Below, one piece after another: positions 10,833 through 20,351 of a stretch of 64,000 nucleotides of DNA (positions are counted from its first letter, which is position 1; each line of letters starts with the position of its first letter). Below the pieces are notes generated by a model. The model had not been told where the DNA came from, did not search any database, and worked only from the letters and a program-made list of their open reading frames with translations. A program made the position numbers and the translations under genes. This DNA comes from Prorocentrum cordatum (taxonomy: Eukaryota > Sar > Dinophyceae > Prorocentrales > Prorocentraceae): the NCBI GenBank assembly GCA_963575745.1, contig CAUYUJ010015734.1, forward strand, positions 251,113 to 315,112, given 5' to 3'.

Positions 10833-11992
10833 CTGCTAGTGTTATCGGGAATGCTCCAAGACGAGGGGGTATCAAGATGCCAGCCTGCGTTTAGAAGGTA
10901 ATTTATCACGGCCCCTCGCGGTCCGCGAGTGTGCCGACACCGGCGAGCAGCAAGCATGTCCTGAAACTCTTGCACCATAGCAGAGCACGTTCTCTGCACC
11001 CCTGCCCGAATGCTGACCTCTGAGACCCAAGAAACAATCCGCATACGAAGGGTACTAACAAGGAGCTTGTTAGCGGGATCCCGATCGGCTGAACACAAAT
11101 CCAAGACCGTGGTCAAGCAATGCCCCGTGAGGCGTGGAGCACATACGTTTGCCAGTTGGCGGCGAACGTGAACCATTTGCCCACCCCAAACTCCGTGGAG
11201 CTGGTGAGCATAAAGTCCAGCTGGCTGTGCCCCCTGCAGCCCGAGGCGTGATGCCAACTTGTACTTCCGAAAGGTCATCGCCAGCGTCTTGATCTTGTGG
11301 GACATATGACTGTGTTTCTGAGCCCGACTGGTGCGAGTAGCCCTGCCGTGCCGTCGCCCACCCGAGACGTCTCCTCCAAGAGATGCTGCCTGCGAAGCGA
11401 ACTTCATCGTGAATCCGAAACTCTTTATTCGACGAACAACTGCACGGGCATCCTGTACGCTGCTACACACGACGACACTTTCAGGTGATATCTTCAGCCC
11501 AGCTTCGACGAAGGTACGGCATGTGGTAATAAGACAGGATGTAAGCTGCTTCCTCATGCCGATGCGTGATCCTTTACGCGATTGACTAAGATCGTCCACC
11601 CACAACCGATGACTCATATTGACATGTGCCGTGGTGAATTTATACATGATGAAGTGTGTAGCACATGTCCCAAACCTGGTTCCTGCCCGCAGACCCTGAA
11701 CGATGGATCTGGTGGGGCAGAAAGGTGGCCCGTAGGCACCATCTTGCCGACAACACCGAGCAGCCATGCATTGTTGGAGTTCTAATCCCAAAACTGCTGG
11801 TGGAAAATCGAGTCGCAATGCTGCACTGCCAATAGCGAACCACCCCACACTGTCGTAAAAGGAAGCCACATCAACAAGCCCATGTCCGTGCTTCTGCGCC
11901 CAGACGTGCTGCAAGTTCCTCATCGGTGGTTTAGACGAAAACCTCCCTCGCAGCAGCATTGCCACGAATGGCCGCGTCCCAATGAGCTTCAC
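10655..11992 (-). CDS. LINE A: reverse transcriptase palm and thumb
   Basis: A 445-residue open frame. DVASFYDSVGW near residues 41-51 is the first catalytic-Asp motif of the palm (normally (F)xxDxxKAFD), and LWVDDLSQ near residues 128-135 is the Y/F-x-DD box with Val before the DD pair. RT motifs just upstream (LLPKKSSGDRVVGLL) are encoded at about 12090-12045 in a different frame, so a frameshift lies near 12000-12130. The last ~60 residues overlap the RNase H frame and are noise. Non-LTR retrotransposon polymerase by inference from order and motifs. Confidence 0.75.
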   Translation of the reverse strand: MKLIGTRPFVAMLLRGRFSSKPPMRNLQHVWAQKHGHGLVDVASFYDSVGWFAIGSAALRLDFPPAVLGLELQQCMAARCCRQDGAYGPPFCPTRSIVQGLRAGTRFGTCATHFIMYKFTTAHVNMSHRLWVDDLSQSRKGSRIGMRKQLTSCLITTCRTFVEAGLKISPESVVVCSSVQDARAVVRRIKSFGFTMKFASQAASLGGDVSGGRRHGRATRTSRAQKHSHMSHKIKTLAMTFRKYKLASRLGLQGAQPAGLYAHQLHGVWGGQMVHVRRQLANVCAPRLTGHCLTTVLDLCSADRDPANKLLVSTLRMRIVSWVSEVSIRAGVQRTCSAMVQEFQDMLAARRCRHTRGPRGAVINYLLNAGWHLDTPSSWSIPDNTSSWDFKLESLTGHLAVDVPEAFFSLSSRTPSSSNSGGPLRRTLGALGCRMGSVTIRIGSC

Positions 11993-12131
11993 ATTGATCG
12001 TGCCATAGCTTCACTTGATCCTCCCGCGCCTGAGACCAAGCAAGAACGAAAAAGGAAAGTAGGCCTACGACCCGATCGCCGCTGCTCTTTTTAGGGAGCA
12101 ACGTGCCTATGGTTAACAGAACTTGGCGTGG

Positions 12132-12617
12132 TCACGCCTGATACAGTTCACAAAGTGCTAACAGGGAAGCGAAGTCCGCTATAGCCACATCTGGTAATCT
12201 GTCCACGTCAATACTGCCTAAACGATCCACTCCCACGGCTGAGGATGCTTTCATACGTCGCAAGGCTGACCGTATGTCCTCGATATCCTGGGCTGGAAGT
12301 GGAGCACTCTGAATACGTTCACGAATATCTGCAAAAACCTGATCCAGTTTATCTAAGTCCTGGCCCTCAGGGCCCCAGAGCACCTCCCACTGTTCCGCCT
12401 TCTTTGCGAGGATCTCACTGGGATGAACAATGGTGCGCTGGTTAGCCTCGAACTCTTCGGGCCCCAATGGCGTCTGACGAATGCTGCGATGCAAAGCTTT
12501 GACAGCTGGGGCTGTCTCGCTCCACTCCCGAAACTGCGCCAAGGATTTATTAAGAGCTCGATGCTGACTGCGCTTAGCTATACAATTCACAAAACCAACT
12601 CCCGTGGTGAGTGCCAA
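12132..12617 (-). CDS. LINE A: linker preceding the reverse transcriptase (fragment)
   Basis: A 161-residue fragment. It contains the segment RRMKASSAVGVDRLGSIDV, equivalent to the (K)xxSAxGxDxxxxxx region found just before RT motif 1 in LINE polyproteins. It is truncated at its N-terminus by the GGA array at 12618 and ends at a stop at 12132, beyond which RT motif 1 continues in another frame. Confidence 0.65.
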   Translation of the reverse strand: MALTTGVGFVNCIAKRSQHRALNKSLAQFREWSETAPAVKALHRSIRQTPLGPEEFEANQRTIVHPSEILAKKAEQWEVLWGPEGQDLDKLDQVFADIRERIQSAPLPAQDIEDIRSALRRMKASSAVGVDRLGSIDVDRLPDVAIADFASLLALCELYQA

Positions 12618-12672
12618 ATCAGGAGGAGGAGGAGGAGGAGAAGAAGGAGGAGGAGGTGGAGGAGGGAAGGAG
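12618..12672 (+). repeat. (GGA)n microsatellite at the 5' end of LINE A
   Basis: Starts exactly where LINE A similarity ends. Confidence 0.85.
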
Positions 12673-12689
12673 GACTAGTGCAAACCCAA

Positions 12690-13290
12690 CACATATCAAA
12701 GACATGGATATCAACTTTTCCTCCGAACTCCCTCTTCACAGGCCCCTATACTATAATTTCAATGAAGAGCGTGTCCCCATGGGAAGACAACCGTCTGAAA
12801 ATCTGGAGCTGTGCCAAAACACCATCCCTGGGACTTCAACGTCGCGAATCACCGCTGCTATTGCGTCCTGGCGATCCTGAATCGCGGCAGAACGCCATTC
12901 CAAGGACTCCCAACACTGCGAATCAACGAACGTAACTGTCGAGCCCTGACAATCCGAAAGCGTGCTCACCAACCATTTCTGATACGTTAACTATGAGACC
13001 CCTTGAAACTCCTGTAGACTCTTAAAGCAAAACTGCGCGGCGCTGAGGCAAATACCACATGTTGAAAACGGCCCGCCCTCCATCCGTGAAACACTTGCAA
13101 ATTTGTACGACGAATGTGCGCGGCGCCATAGCGAGAGCCCCGTTTTGAAAACGGCGAGGCATCCATCCGCGATGCTCCTGCAAATTTTCAGCTGGAGGAC
13201 CACTAGCCGTGAGGAAGTCTTAAGCGAAGCGCCCGGCCCGCCCTACCGACAACGCCTCGGGGTGCGACAGGGAGTAATCGTTTACAGCGA
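12690..13290 (+). repeat. Dispersed repeat R2, copy 2
   Basis: Matches 1360-2125 in order: CTCCCTCTTCAxAGGCCC, CCAAAACAxCA...GGACTTCAAC, then GCGCGGCGCT units at 13035 and 13118 (83 bp apart), and an end block with GGCGAAxCGCCCGGCCCGCC...CTCGGGGTG. It is shorter than copy 1, with fewer tandem units. GGA arrays on both sides. Confidence 0.75.
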
Positions 13291-13296
13291 AAAGGG

Positions 13297-13365
13297 GGAG
13301 GAGGAGGGGGAGGAGGGGGGGGAGGAGGGGGGGGAGGAGGAGGAGGAGGAGGAACAGGAGGAGGA
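13297..13365 (+). repeat. (GGA)n microsatellite
   Basis: GGA/GGGGGA array. Confidence 0.85.
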
Positions 13366-13970
13366 GCGCCCGGCTCACCTCTTCTAGTGCGCATCATCGG
13401 TGATTGGTGGGAGCAGGAAGAGAGGAACGACACGCACACACACACACACGCCAATCCATGTCGAGACTATACACGCCCAGCCATTTAAGATCAGTGCAAG
13501 CCGCGTCGCAGCCTCAGCGCGAGGGCGCGGCTGATACGTGAGGGGTGCCCACCGCTTGAGGAACTACAGGCACGTAGGGCTGCCCTTTCAACCTACAGAT
13601 TTGCCACTATACGAGTAAATGATGAAGACAAATGCCTTTAGCTTTCTCTACCCAGCGCGTTTGTTTACCACTTGCACTCCGTGTGTGCGAATGCTCTATC
13701 TGTTATCCACTGTCACGTCGCGAAGCCAACCAGAAGAAACGTTATCACACCAATCGTCTCCACAGCTGGTCCATCCTGCACTTCGATACGGCTCATTCCT
13801 GTCGTTCCCCCCTTTTCAGTCTCATTCTCCACCTCCCATGACGTGCAGCCGCCCACTCACATAGCCAAGCTGCCCAGACAGGCGGCCAGGTGCTCCTGCA
13901 CAGGACGGCGCACCGCCCCCGTCACGCCTCTCCCCCCCGTCCCGCCAGAGGTGATCCGGAGAACGCGGCC
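13366..13970. other. Spacer, no supportable gene
   Basis: Short (CA)n at 13430-13450. Open frames lack recognisable motifs. Confidence 0.35.
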
Positions 13971-14279
13971 AGAGAGGTCCAATCCGGAAACCGGAAAACG
14001 CAAGCCGGAAACCGGATACCGGAAACCGGAAACCATGAGCGCGCTCGGGAAGCCGGGAGCCGGAAGCCGGGGGCCGGGGGCCGGGAACCGGGAGCCAGAA
14101 ACCGGAAGCGGGAAGCCGGAAGCCGGAAGCCGGGAGCCGGATGAAACCAGAAGCAAGCCGAGAACCCGATCTGGAAGCCGGAAGCCGGAAACGGGAAGCC
14201 AGAAGCCGGAAGCCGAGCCAGAAACTGGGAGCTGGGAGCCGGGAGACGCCGCAAGCCGAGACCGGGAGCCGGGAGCCGC
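13971..14279 (+). repeat. GCCGGAA minisatellite, block 1
   Basis: Heptamer-based array (GGAAGCC / GGAAACC / GGGAGCC). All frames are open, giving false SRKPEAG-type proteins. It lies directly outside the left inverted repeat of the 14.3-24.8 kb island; a second block lies outside the right one. Confidence 0.95.
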
Positions 14280-14285
14280 CCTGTC

Positions 14286-14306
14286 CTTCCTATCTGCGCT
14301 AATTAG
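14286..14306 (+). repeat. Left terminal inverted repeat of island
   Basis: 21 bases, exact reverse complement of 24747-24767. Confidence 0.8.
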
Positions 14307-14400
14307 CTATATACGCTAATCTTATGCGCTAATTAGTACTGATTCGCTCTTACATGAGTAGCGCTGACTCCGCTCTAATTAGGGCTGACGATTAGCGTTG
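14296..14400 (+). repeat. CTAATTAG motif array, left
   Basis: GCGCTAATTAG, ACGCTAAT, GCGCTAATTAG, GCTCTAATTAG and GATTAGCG recur about every 20-25 bases. The same motif set is at 24536-24760. Confidence 0.75.
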
Positions 14401-16059
14401 GTTGTGGCTAGTTCCATGGGGATCGCGAATCATGCATGCGTTTGTGAGCACAGCCATGATGTTCGTATATCGTTTGTTCTTGTCTTTCTCCTCTTCCCCC
14501 CTCCCCCCTTCGCCCGCCCGTCCCACCTCCTCGCTTTCCAAAAAATCGCCTCAGGCTGCAAGTTGACGCATGTATCAGCAACAATCGCTAGCCCCCTCGT
14601 CAGGGCAGCATCGCGCCCGCTGTCCGAAGGCATTGCGGCTCGAGGACCACCGCGCGCGCAGCGTTTTCGGTTCACCGCCGTGCCCCGCGCGAGGCGCGAG
14701 CTCTCGGACCATGACCTGCAGGCCATCGTGCTCGAGCATGTCGCCGAGATCGAGGCGATGAAGACGGAGCAGGGCGATGCAGAGTACACAATCAAGAACA
14801 ACATGGGCTTGATGGGGTCTCTGATGAGCGTCGCCCGCAGGGTGGGTCACGCGCCGCTCACCAGGGCTATCTTGGCCAAGACAATGCTCGCGAAGAAGCA
14901 GGCGCAGAAGCACGGGAAAGCGATTTCGTACGCTGTGAGTTACGTGTGCGCCAAGGAGCGCAACATGGCGACAGGCGAGAGAGCTTCCCCCCATGGCAGG
15001 ATCCTTCTGCACAAAGCGAGTCATCTGCCAGCGCCATCACCATCCCCTGAGTCATCGCCAGATGGTCGGCGCGTCTTTGCCGCAGCAGCGCCTGCGAGAT
15101 CCTCGTCGCGCACGGACTTCTACAACGCGCACGGGCGCGGCTCGCCGCGCAGGCTCGTGACCAAGACGCCCGAGAAGAAGAAGGGGACGCCGGCCTGCGT
15201 GGACTTGGTCGACTCGCCACCAACAGTGGACTTGCTGTCGCCAGGTGCGTGTCCGTCGGCGCACGTGCAGGAGCGCTGCATCTGTATATTCATGTTTGTA
15301 TACTGTGCACATGTATGTTCATGTTCATGTTTATGCACGTGTATGTTCATGTTTATGTTAATGCAAATGTTCGCGTGCGTGCACAGGGCGCGCGCGCCCG
15401 TTGTATTCCGCCAGGACACATCCACTTTGAAGGGGCACGTGGACTATGATGCCCTCGTGTACGTTATCGAGGACGCTTCGGGGAGGCGCGAGTACCCTCT
15501 GGTGCGCGGCGACAGAGGCTTCTGCATGGCGGACCTCGGAGGCGGCGAGATGGCCCACGTGCACACAGAGATGCCGAATCTCCTGCTCGACGAGAAGGAG
15601 AAGATGCTGGCCAAGCGGGCTTCCAGGGATAAAGCCAAGGCGGCCGCCAAGGCGAGGCCGCGCGACGAGGAGTACGATGTCGAGGATTTGCAGGGGGAGG
15701 GGGCGCCTGCGGCCGAGGCGCCCAAGGCCGAGCCCAAGCCCAAGGCCAAGGCCAAGTGCAAGGCCAAGGCCGAGTGCAAGAAGAAAGCAATGAAGACTGC
15801 GTTGAAAAGGCCAGCTGGCTACGGCACCCACTACGTGGAGATGTTCTACAAGGCGTCCTGGAGCATCGCCGTGCGCCAGAAGTTCGAGCCGAAGCGGCAG
15901 GTGGCATCCAGCGGGGGCGCCCGCTACAAGGGCTGCGACGTGGATGCCATGCGGGCCGTCGGCCGCGAAGCAGTGGCCTTGATGGATAAGGGCGAGCTTG
16001 ACGAGGAGGGCGCAGCGTCGTGGATGACCAGGAGGCTGACAGAGAAGTTCGGGAAGTGA
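14398..16059 (+). CDS. Lysine/alanine-rich hypothetical protein, dinoflagellate type
   Basis: A 553-codon open frame; the true start is uncertain (ATG at 14416, or further in at 14758). Residues ~105-200 form a helical block (LSDHDLQAIVLEHVAEIEAM ... GLMGSLMSVARRVGH). Residues ~280-330 are low-complexity Cys/Met/Phe encoded by an ATGTTCATGTTT-like repeat and are probably intronic: a GT donor at 15249 and AG acceptor ending at 15386 would remove 138 bases in phase. After it come VDYDALVYVIEDASGRREYPL, a KAKAKCKAKAECKKKA basic stretch, and a C-terminal block with YVEMFYKASWSIAVRQKF and ASSGG. I associate that last block with many dinoflagellate proteins, but no named domain applies. First gene of the island; function unknown, possibly nuclear or DNA-binding from its basic tail. 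Confidence 0.6.
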   Translation: MVVASSMGIANHACVCEHSHDVRISFVLVFLLFPPPPFARPSHLLAFQKIASGCKLTHVSATIASPLVRAASRPLSEGIAARGPPRAQRFRFTAVPRARRELSDHDLQAIVLEHVAEIEAMKTEQGDAEYTIKNNMGLMGSLMSVARRVGHAPLTRAILAKTMLAKKQAQKHGKAISYAVSYVCAKERNMATGERASPHGRILLHKASHLPAPSPSPESSPDGRRVFAAAAPARSSSRTDFYNAHGRGSPRRLVTKTPEKKKGTPACVDLVDSPPTVDLLSPGACPSAHVQERCICIFMFVYCAHVCSCSCLCTCMFMFMLMQMFACVHRARAPVVFRQDTSTLKGHVDYDALVYVIEDASGRREYPLVRGDRGFCMADLGGGEMAHVHTEMPNLLLDEKEKMLAKRASRDKAKAAAKARPRDEEYDVEDLQGEGAPAAEAPKAEPKPKAKAKCKAKAECKKKAMKTALKRPAGYGTHYVEMFYKASWSIAVRQKFEPKRQVASSGGARYKGCDVDAMRAVGREAVALMDKGELDEEGAASWMTRRLTEKFGK

Positions 16060-16354
16060 GGGCGCGCTTGCTAGCCAAAGTGTGAAGCGCCAGTAGATCG
16101 CATCATATATGTTGCGCTCGAAGCGCCGCGGTTAATTTTCCCCTGGTTAATTTTCTCCTGCCTCGGTGAGCCGGCAGAGGCCCCTCGGCGTTAATGTTCT
16201 GCTGGTTAATTTTCTCTTGGCTCGGTGAGCCGACAACCGCGTTAATTTTCTCCTGGTCCGTGCGTTCTCTCTTCGCGCGCAGCAGGCTATGCGCGAGCAT
16301 CGCGCGACGTGGCCGACGTGCATCTCGCGAAAAAAGGTGCTCTCTAAAAAAGGG
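16060..16354. other. Spacer with GTTAATTTTC repeats
   Basis: Between 16130 and 16250, GGTTAATTTTCTCCTGG and CTCGGTGAGCCG recur two to four times. No gene. Confidence 0.5.
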
Positions 16355-16372
16355 GCCTCCTGTGCAGGAGGC
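16355..16372. other. Stem-loop S1 (GCCTCCT / AGGAGGC)
   Basis: 7-bp perfect stem with loop GTGC, preceded by an A-run and followed by TGC, a T-run and a CT array. The same layout occurs at 24206-24223. Confidence 0.75.
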
Positions 16373-16375
16373 TGC

Positions 16376-16449
16376 ATTTTTTTTTCTCTCTCGCTCTCTT
16401 TTTTTCTCTCTCTCTCTCTCTCTATCCCTCTCTCTCTCTCTCTTTCTCT

Positions 16450-16498
<49 letters not shown>

Positions 16499-16513
16499 CC
16501 TCCCTCTTTTTGG

Positions 16514-16544
<31 letters not shown>

Positions 16545-16590
16545 TCTCTCTCTCCCTCTCTCGCTCTCTCTCTCGCCCTTCCCCTCTTCT
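16376..16590 (+). repeat. (CT)n microsatellite
   Basis: CTCTCTTT-type array, broken by TTT interruptions. Confidence 0.95.
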
Positions 16591-16734
16591 TCTTTTTCTA
16601 TATGTGTATGTATTTCTACATGTCCTTCTCCACGCCCCCTCTCTCTGTCTATCGTTCTCTTTCCCTGTCTCTCCTCCCTCTCCGCCCCCCCCCATCCCCC
16701 CCCTCCCTCCCCTTCAATTTCTTCAGAAAAGAAT

Positions 16735-16754
16735 GGCCTCCTGCGTGGGAGGCC
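16735..16754. other. Stem-loop S2 (GGCCTCC / GGAGGCC)
   Basis: GGCCTCC and GGGAGGCC arms around a short loop, preceded by AGAAAAGAAT. Confidence 0.6.
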
Positions 16755-17039
16755 GCGACGCTGGGGCGCCGCGCCTTGCGATGAGGCGATCGCGCCTGGC
16801 TGGCCACAACAGATTGCCATAGCGCTGGTGCGGTCTGGCCCCCCCCCTCCCCTCCTCGGGGCTTGCGTCTGGCTGGTTCCTTTCTCGTGAAGTCGGGCTC
16901 CGCGTTTGCGTCGGTTCGCGGCTCGGCTGGCGCGTCTCGTTCGCGGCTGCTTCGTTTTTGGCGAACGGTCTCCTTCGTTTCCGATGTTCGGTTTCGGTTG
17001 CCGCTGGTCTAGTGTGCAGGTGTGCATGGATTTGTGTAT

Positions 17040-17225
17040 ACAGCAATAGAAATATTAAAAATAGCAGATATTTAGATCGATTGATTGATAGATATGTTAA
17101 TAGATTGATCGTTTGATTGATTGATGCAATCTATCAATCGACCTGCCAATCCTGAAGGATTGGCAGGTTGATTGGTTGATTGGTCGTCTGATTTATTGAC
17201 TGATAGACTGGTGGATTGACCTGCT
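17040..17225 (+). repeat. (TTGA)n-type repeat with an 11-bp stem-loop
   Basis: TTGATTGATTG-rich. At 17142-17167 the perfect stem CCTGCCAATCC/GGATTGGCAGG closes a TGAA loop. Confidence 0.8.
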
Positions 17226-17529
17226 TTGCCTCGACCTCGAACAATTTTGACAACAAATTTTGTCGCGCAGCCACGCCGACTGCAAGGTGCCAGACGATTG
17301 GCGACCTTTCGAGTTGCTTTCTCGACGACTTCCGCGGCGCAGATGGCGCTGCTCGCCCTGCTCTCGGCAGCGGCGGCGTTGCTGCCGTCTCCGGAGGAGG
17401 GGCAGGGCATGGGTGGCATTGGCAGGGGCAGCAGCGGTAGCGAAAGTAGCCGTAGCAGAGAAGTTGGCCGGGGTAGCAGTAGCAGTAGCAGCGCAGGTTT
17501 TGAGAATGCACGCGCGCGCGGGTCAGGCG

Positions 17530-18117
17530 ATGATGATGGCAGCTGCGCCTGGAGGCGACGCTCCGCCACCGGGAGGAGGCGACGACCGAAGGGGCGCGAG
17601 CCCTGATTTCCAGGAGGGGCCAGGCGAGGAGGAGGAGGAGGAGATGGAGTACGATGAGGTGCACTGGCTCATCTCCCAGAGCGACGGCTGGCAGCAGACA
17701 GAGAAGGGCCGAGCTTGGGCGGGGCAACCCATGCGTCTGTTTCTTCGGAACGGGCCAAAGCATTGCAACACGTGCAGTTGATTCGCTTATATGGGAGGCG
17801 GGGTTGGCTGCGTGTCTCCGCAGTGCCAAGCAGATCAACAGCGCGCCTACATGGAGGGCGCCGCGGATTCCCACGGCAGCACTCCAGCGGCGATGTATCC
17901 TGCAGCGCATTGTCGGCAGTCTGGTCGGACCACCACCGTTGAGCTAGATGCCATGTCAACGAACGGGAGCAATGCGCGGCCCTGGAAGTATATCAAACGC
18001 AGGAAGCAGAACAAGGGCCAAGCGCGCGGCAGGCCATTGGGCCCGCCAGACAATTTGCTCTCCTTTGCAGGAGAGCTGATTGGGCCACGGAGTGGAGAGT
18101 CGGAAATGCAGGATTGA
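17530..18117 (+). pseudogene. Hypothetical ORF with internal TGA in a Cys cluster
   Basis: The frame opens with MMMAAAPGGD at 17530 and reads through an acidic patch and EYDEVHWLISQSDGWQQ to KHCNTCS. It stops at TGA 17779-17781, then continues in the same frame as FAYMGGGVGCVSPQC and on to WKYIKRRKQNKGQARGRPL (stop ending at 18117). The two halves together would form a C-x2-C ... C-x4-C cluster with the TGA between the pairs, then a basic, AT-hook-like GRP segment. I cannot tell an inactivating stop from an intron boundary or recoding. Second gene position of the island. Confidence 0.4.
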
Positions 18118-18179
18118 GGCGGAGAAGGGGAGCAAGGAAGGAAGGAAGGGAAGGGTGACCAAGAACGAAGAGTAGTGAT

Positions 18180-18265
18180 AGAGAGAGACGGTGAGGCAGA
18201 CAGAGCGAGAGAGAGAGAGAGGTAACGAAAGAGAGAAACAGAGAAAGAGACAGAGAGAGCGAGCG
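18180..18265 (+). repeat. (GA)n microsatellite
   Basis: GAGAGA-rich with short interruptions, just upstream of the next ORF. Confidence 0.85.
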
Positions 18266-18307
18266 CGCCCGCCCCCCCGCCGCAGGTGGATCTCGTCGAC
18301 GAAGGCC

Positions 18308-18928
18308 ATGGAGGGACGCGAAGTGTTTTCTGCTGATCAGCTGGCCCCGCAGGAATGGCTAGAGCCTCCGCAAGCAGAGCAGCCAGCCCCCGATTCCGTT
18401 CCGAAGCCGACGGGGGCGGCAGCTTCGGACCCAGGAGCGATCAAGCAGCAGCTGCAGCAGCCTCAGATGCAGCAGATGCAGCATTTTCAGATGCAGCAGC
18501 TTCAGCAGATGCAGCAGCATATGGCAGCAGCAGCGCCGCTCGCACCGCCGATCCCGATCCCGCCAGCAGCACCGCCTCCAAGGGTGGCAGCGCCAGTTGC
18601 GGGACAGCAACAGTTTCCACCAATTGCGCCAATCGCTCCTCTCATGCTTCCGCCGTTGCCAGTGACCGAGTCGAGCGACGGGCTTCGCGCTGCAGCGAAA
18701 TCAGGTTCTGCCGCGAAGCACGAAACCCATGCCGACGCCGACGAGAATTGCACCATCGTCGGAGGTTGCCTCCGTTTCCCCAGCAACGTCAAGCAGCCCT
18801 CAGACGGAGATAACGAACACGGCGGCAGCGGGAGCGGATCAGCGCCGTCTCGTAGGCGGCTCGAGGACAAGAGTGACGCCGCCAATTACGATGCGCCACG
18901 CCCCAAGAAGAAACCGAGGAAAGGGTGA
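18308..18928 (+). CDS. Gln/Pro/Ala-rich hypothetical protein with basic tail
   Basis: A 206-residue frame from ATG 18308. Residues ~45-75 are Gln/Met-rich (QQLQQPQMQQMQHFQ...), ~75-120 Pro/Ala-rich, and the end is RPKKKPRKG, a possible nuclear localisation signal. No recognised domain. Composition matches its island neighbours (short, disordered, basic end). Function unknown. Confidence 0.5.
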   Translation: MEGREVFSADQLAPQEWLEPPQAEQPAPDSVPKPTGAAASDPGAIKQQLQQPQMQQMQHFQMQQLQQMQQHMAAAAPLAPPIPIPPAAPPPRVAAPVAGQQQFPPIAPIAPLMLPPLPVTESSDGLRAAAKSGSAAKHETHADADENCTIVGGCLRFPSNVKQPSDGDNEHGGSGSGSAPSRRRLEDKSDAANYDAPRPKKKPRKG

Positions 18929-19860
18929 GAGCTTCCATGTCCGTTTGCGCTGGATCAAGGGGGCGCGCCCCTTGAATCTTCGCCGCCTTCGGCGCCTGAA
19001 AAAAACACAGCCTCGCCCTCTCGCGATGGGGCCTGCAGCGGGGCGGGACAGGGCAGAGATAGAGTTGCATATTGAATGGTTAGAGTTTTGCATGCCATAT
19101 TGCTGCATGCCTCCTCAGAAGGAGGCAGCAGGGCAACTGATCGCACAGCTTGAGTTGCACGGACCCGAATGCGATTCAAGTGCGACGCAAGTTTTTCCTG
19201 AAGGAACCGCAGACGATTGACGGTAAATGCTTCGCATGGTTGAAAACACATCGTTTTCAAGAGAAACAATGCGTGAAATGCTGGATAGCTTCAGCATCTA
19301 AATTGCACGTTGCATTTTCCGTCGATCATGCTACAAACGAGTATCGTTTCTGGACAGCGCTTGCCGCTATGGAAACCTACCCTTTTCCCCCCAGATGGGT
19401 AGGTTCCTGCTCTGTCGGCAAACGTGATACCCTACACGCCACCAAGAGAGGACCCAATATACAAGTAAACGATTATATCCGTAAAAAATTACTTCGCAAA
19501 GCAATCAGTAAACATTTTACGTGTAAAATCTTTTACCATGCGTAGTGGTGTGTGTATGCGCACCATTCAGTTTATTAGCAACATGTAATATTGTATGCTA
19601 TTATGTATGGTATGGTATGGTATGATGGTGGTGGCTCATTCGGCTCATACCTGATAGGCTCGGTCCGATCGCCTTCGTCACTCGGAGTTTCGTGAACTTG
19701 GTTTTTGAGTTGGCTGGTTGCTTCCTTCTCCATCCGCCTCCTCAACGTGTTACGGTGCGCGCAATAGGCAATCTGTTGTGGTCAGTCAGTGCGTCGCTTC
19801 GCTTGGTCGCGGCGCTGGCATCCGCAATCGTTTTCTGAGCGATCCGACTTGTCTGTAGCT
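18929..19860. other. Spacer with lower GC; small ORF not supported
   Basis: 19240-19560 is distinctly AT-richer than its surroundings. A 131-codon frame (19150-19545) is open, but its translation is unlike the neighbouring genes. (TATGG)n occurs at 19605-19625. Confidence 0.35.
19109..19126. other. Stem-loop S3 (GCCTCCT / AGGAGGC)
   Basis: GCCTCCT...AGGAGGC with a CAGA-type loop, followed by AGCAGGG. Confidence 0.65.
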
Positions 19861-19875
19861 GTTTGCTGGCTCAAG
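19852..19875 (+). other. Possible decayed spliced-leader relic
   Basis: TCTGTAGCTGTTTGCTGG then CTCAAG. It aligns to the 22-nt dinoflagellate leader with three substitutions and a 2-nt insertion, the TGGCTCAAG end being exact. It sits immediately before an ATG at 19878. Weak on its own. Confidence 0.3.
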
Positions 19876-19877
19876 CG

Positions 19878-20351
19878 ATGACGTTGTTTTCGCTTTGCAT
19901 CTGCGCAATCGTTCTTCTTACAAGCTTCCCCACCCGCGCAGCATCAATCCGCGTCGGAATTGCAGATATGGTGGCCAAGAGGCCAGCAGCTGCGACGCCT
20001 GAGGATTACGACGAGGATGCGCACCCTCCAGTGATGAAGAGGCCCGCCGCGGCTCCAGTTGAAGCAGCGCCTGCGCATCCCACGGCAACAAAATCTCCAC
20101 CGCCAGCGCCGCCCCCATCATTGGCTCCGAAGTCAGAGAAGGAGACGGCCAAAACGTTCCAGCTGCCCCTGGCCAAACGAGAGAAGAAGCCATCTGACCA
20201 CCAGGAACAGGCGCATGCAGACACCGATCAGGAGGTTGCGACAGCTGATCCCAGAGCGGTGAAGAGCATCGAGAACTCGCTCCGCTACCATGCCACGAAC
20301 CACGGGAAGGGTGCCACCGAAGAGTCCCGCGCTACCGCTCAGAAGGCCTAG
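19878..20351 (+). CDS. KRPAA-motif hypothetical protein
   Basis: ATG 19878 gives an N-terminus with a hydrophobic stretch (LFSLCICAIVLL), but the typical start is the internal MVAKRPAAATPEDYDE (ATG 19968), immediately preceded by TGCAG, so the upstream part may be an intron. MKRPAAAP repeats and KSEKETAK/KREKK segments follow; the end is charged (ENSLRYHATNHGKGATEESRA). KRPAA-rich short proteins are, from memory, common in dinoflagellates and of unknown function. The signal-peptide look of the long form should not be trusted. Confidence 0.5.
   Translation: MTLFSLCICAIVLLTSFPTRAASIRVGIADMVAKRPAAATPEDYDEDAHPPVMKRPAAAPVEAAPAHPTATKSPPPAPPPSLAPKSEKETAKTFQLPLAKREKKPSDHQEQAHADTDQEVATADPRAVKSIENSLRYHATNHGKGATEESRATAQKA

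Larger units (their letters stand above)
9207..12617 (-). mobile_element. LINE-type retrotransposon A, 5'-truncated and frameshifted
   Basis: Minus-strand order is pre-RT linker (12617-12132), reverse transcriptase (about 12110-10900), CCHC-type zinc finger, RNase H and a C-terminal Cys/His cluster (to 9207). No endonuclease or ORF1 part is present: the element stops at 12617 directly against a GGA array, as expected of 5' truncation during target-primed reverse transcription. At least two frameshifts separate its open frames, so it is dead. GGA/GA DNA borders both ends. Confidence 0.85.

Noticed and set aside
19863-19960. Signal peptide on the KRPAA protein
   Set aside because: The hydrophobic stretch lies before a TGCAG and the more typical start MVAKRPAA, so it is probably untranslated or intronic.
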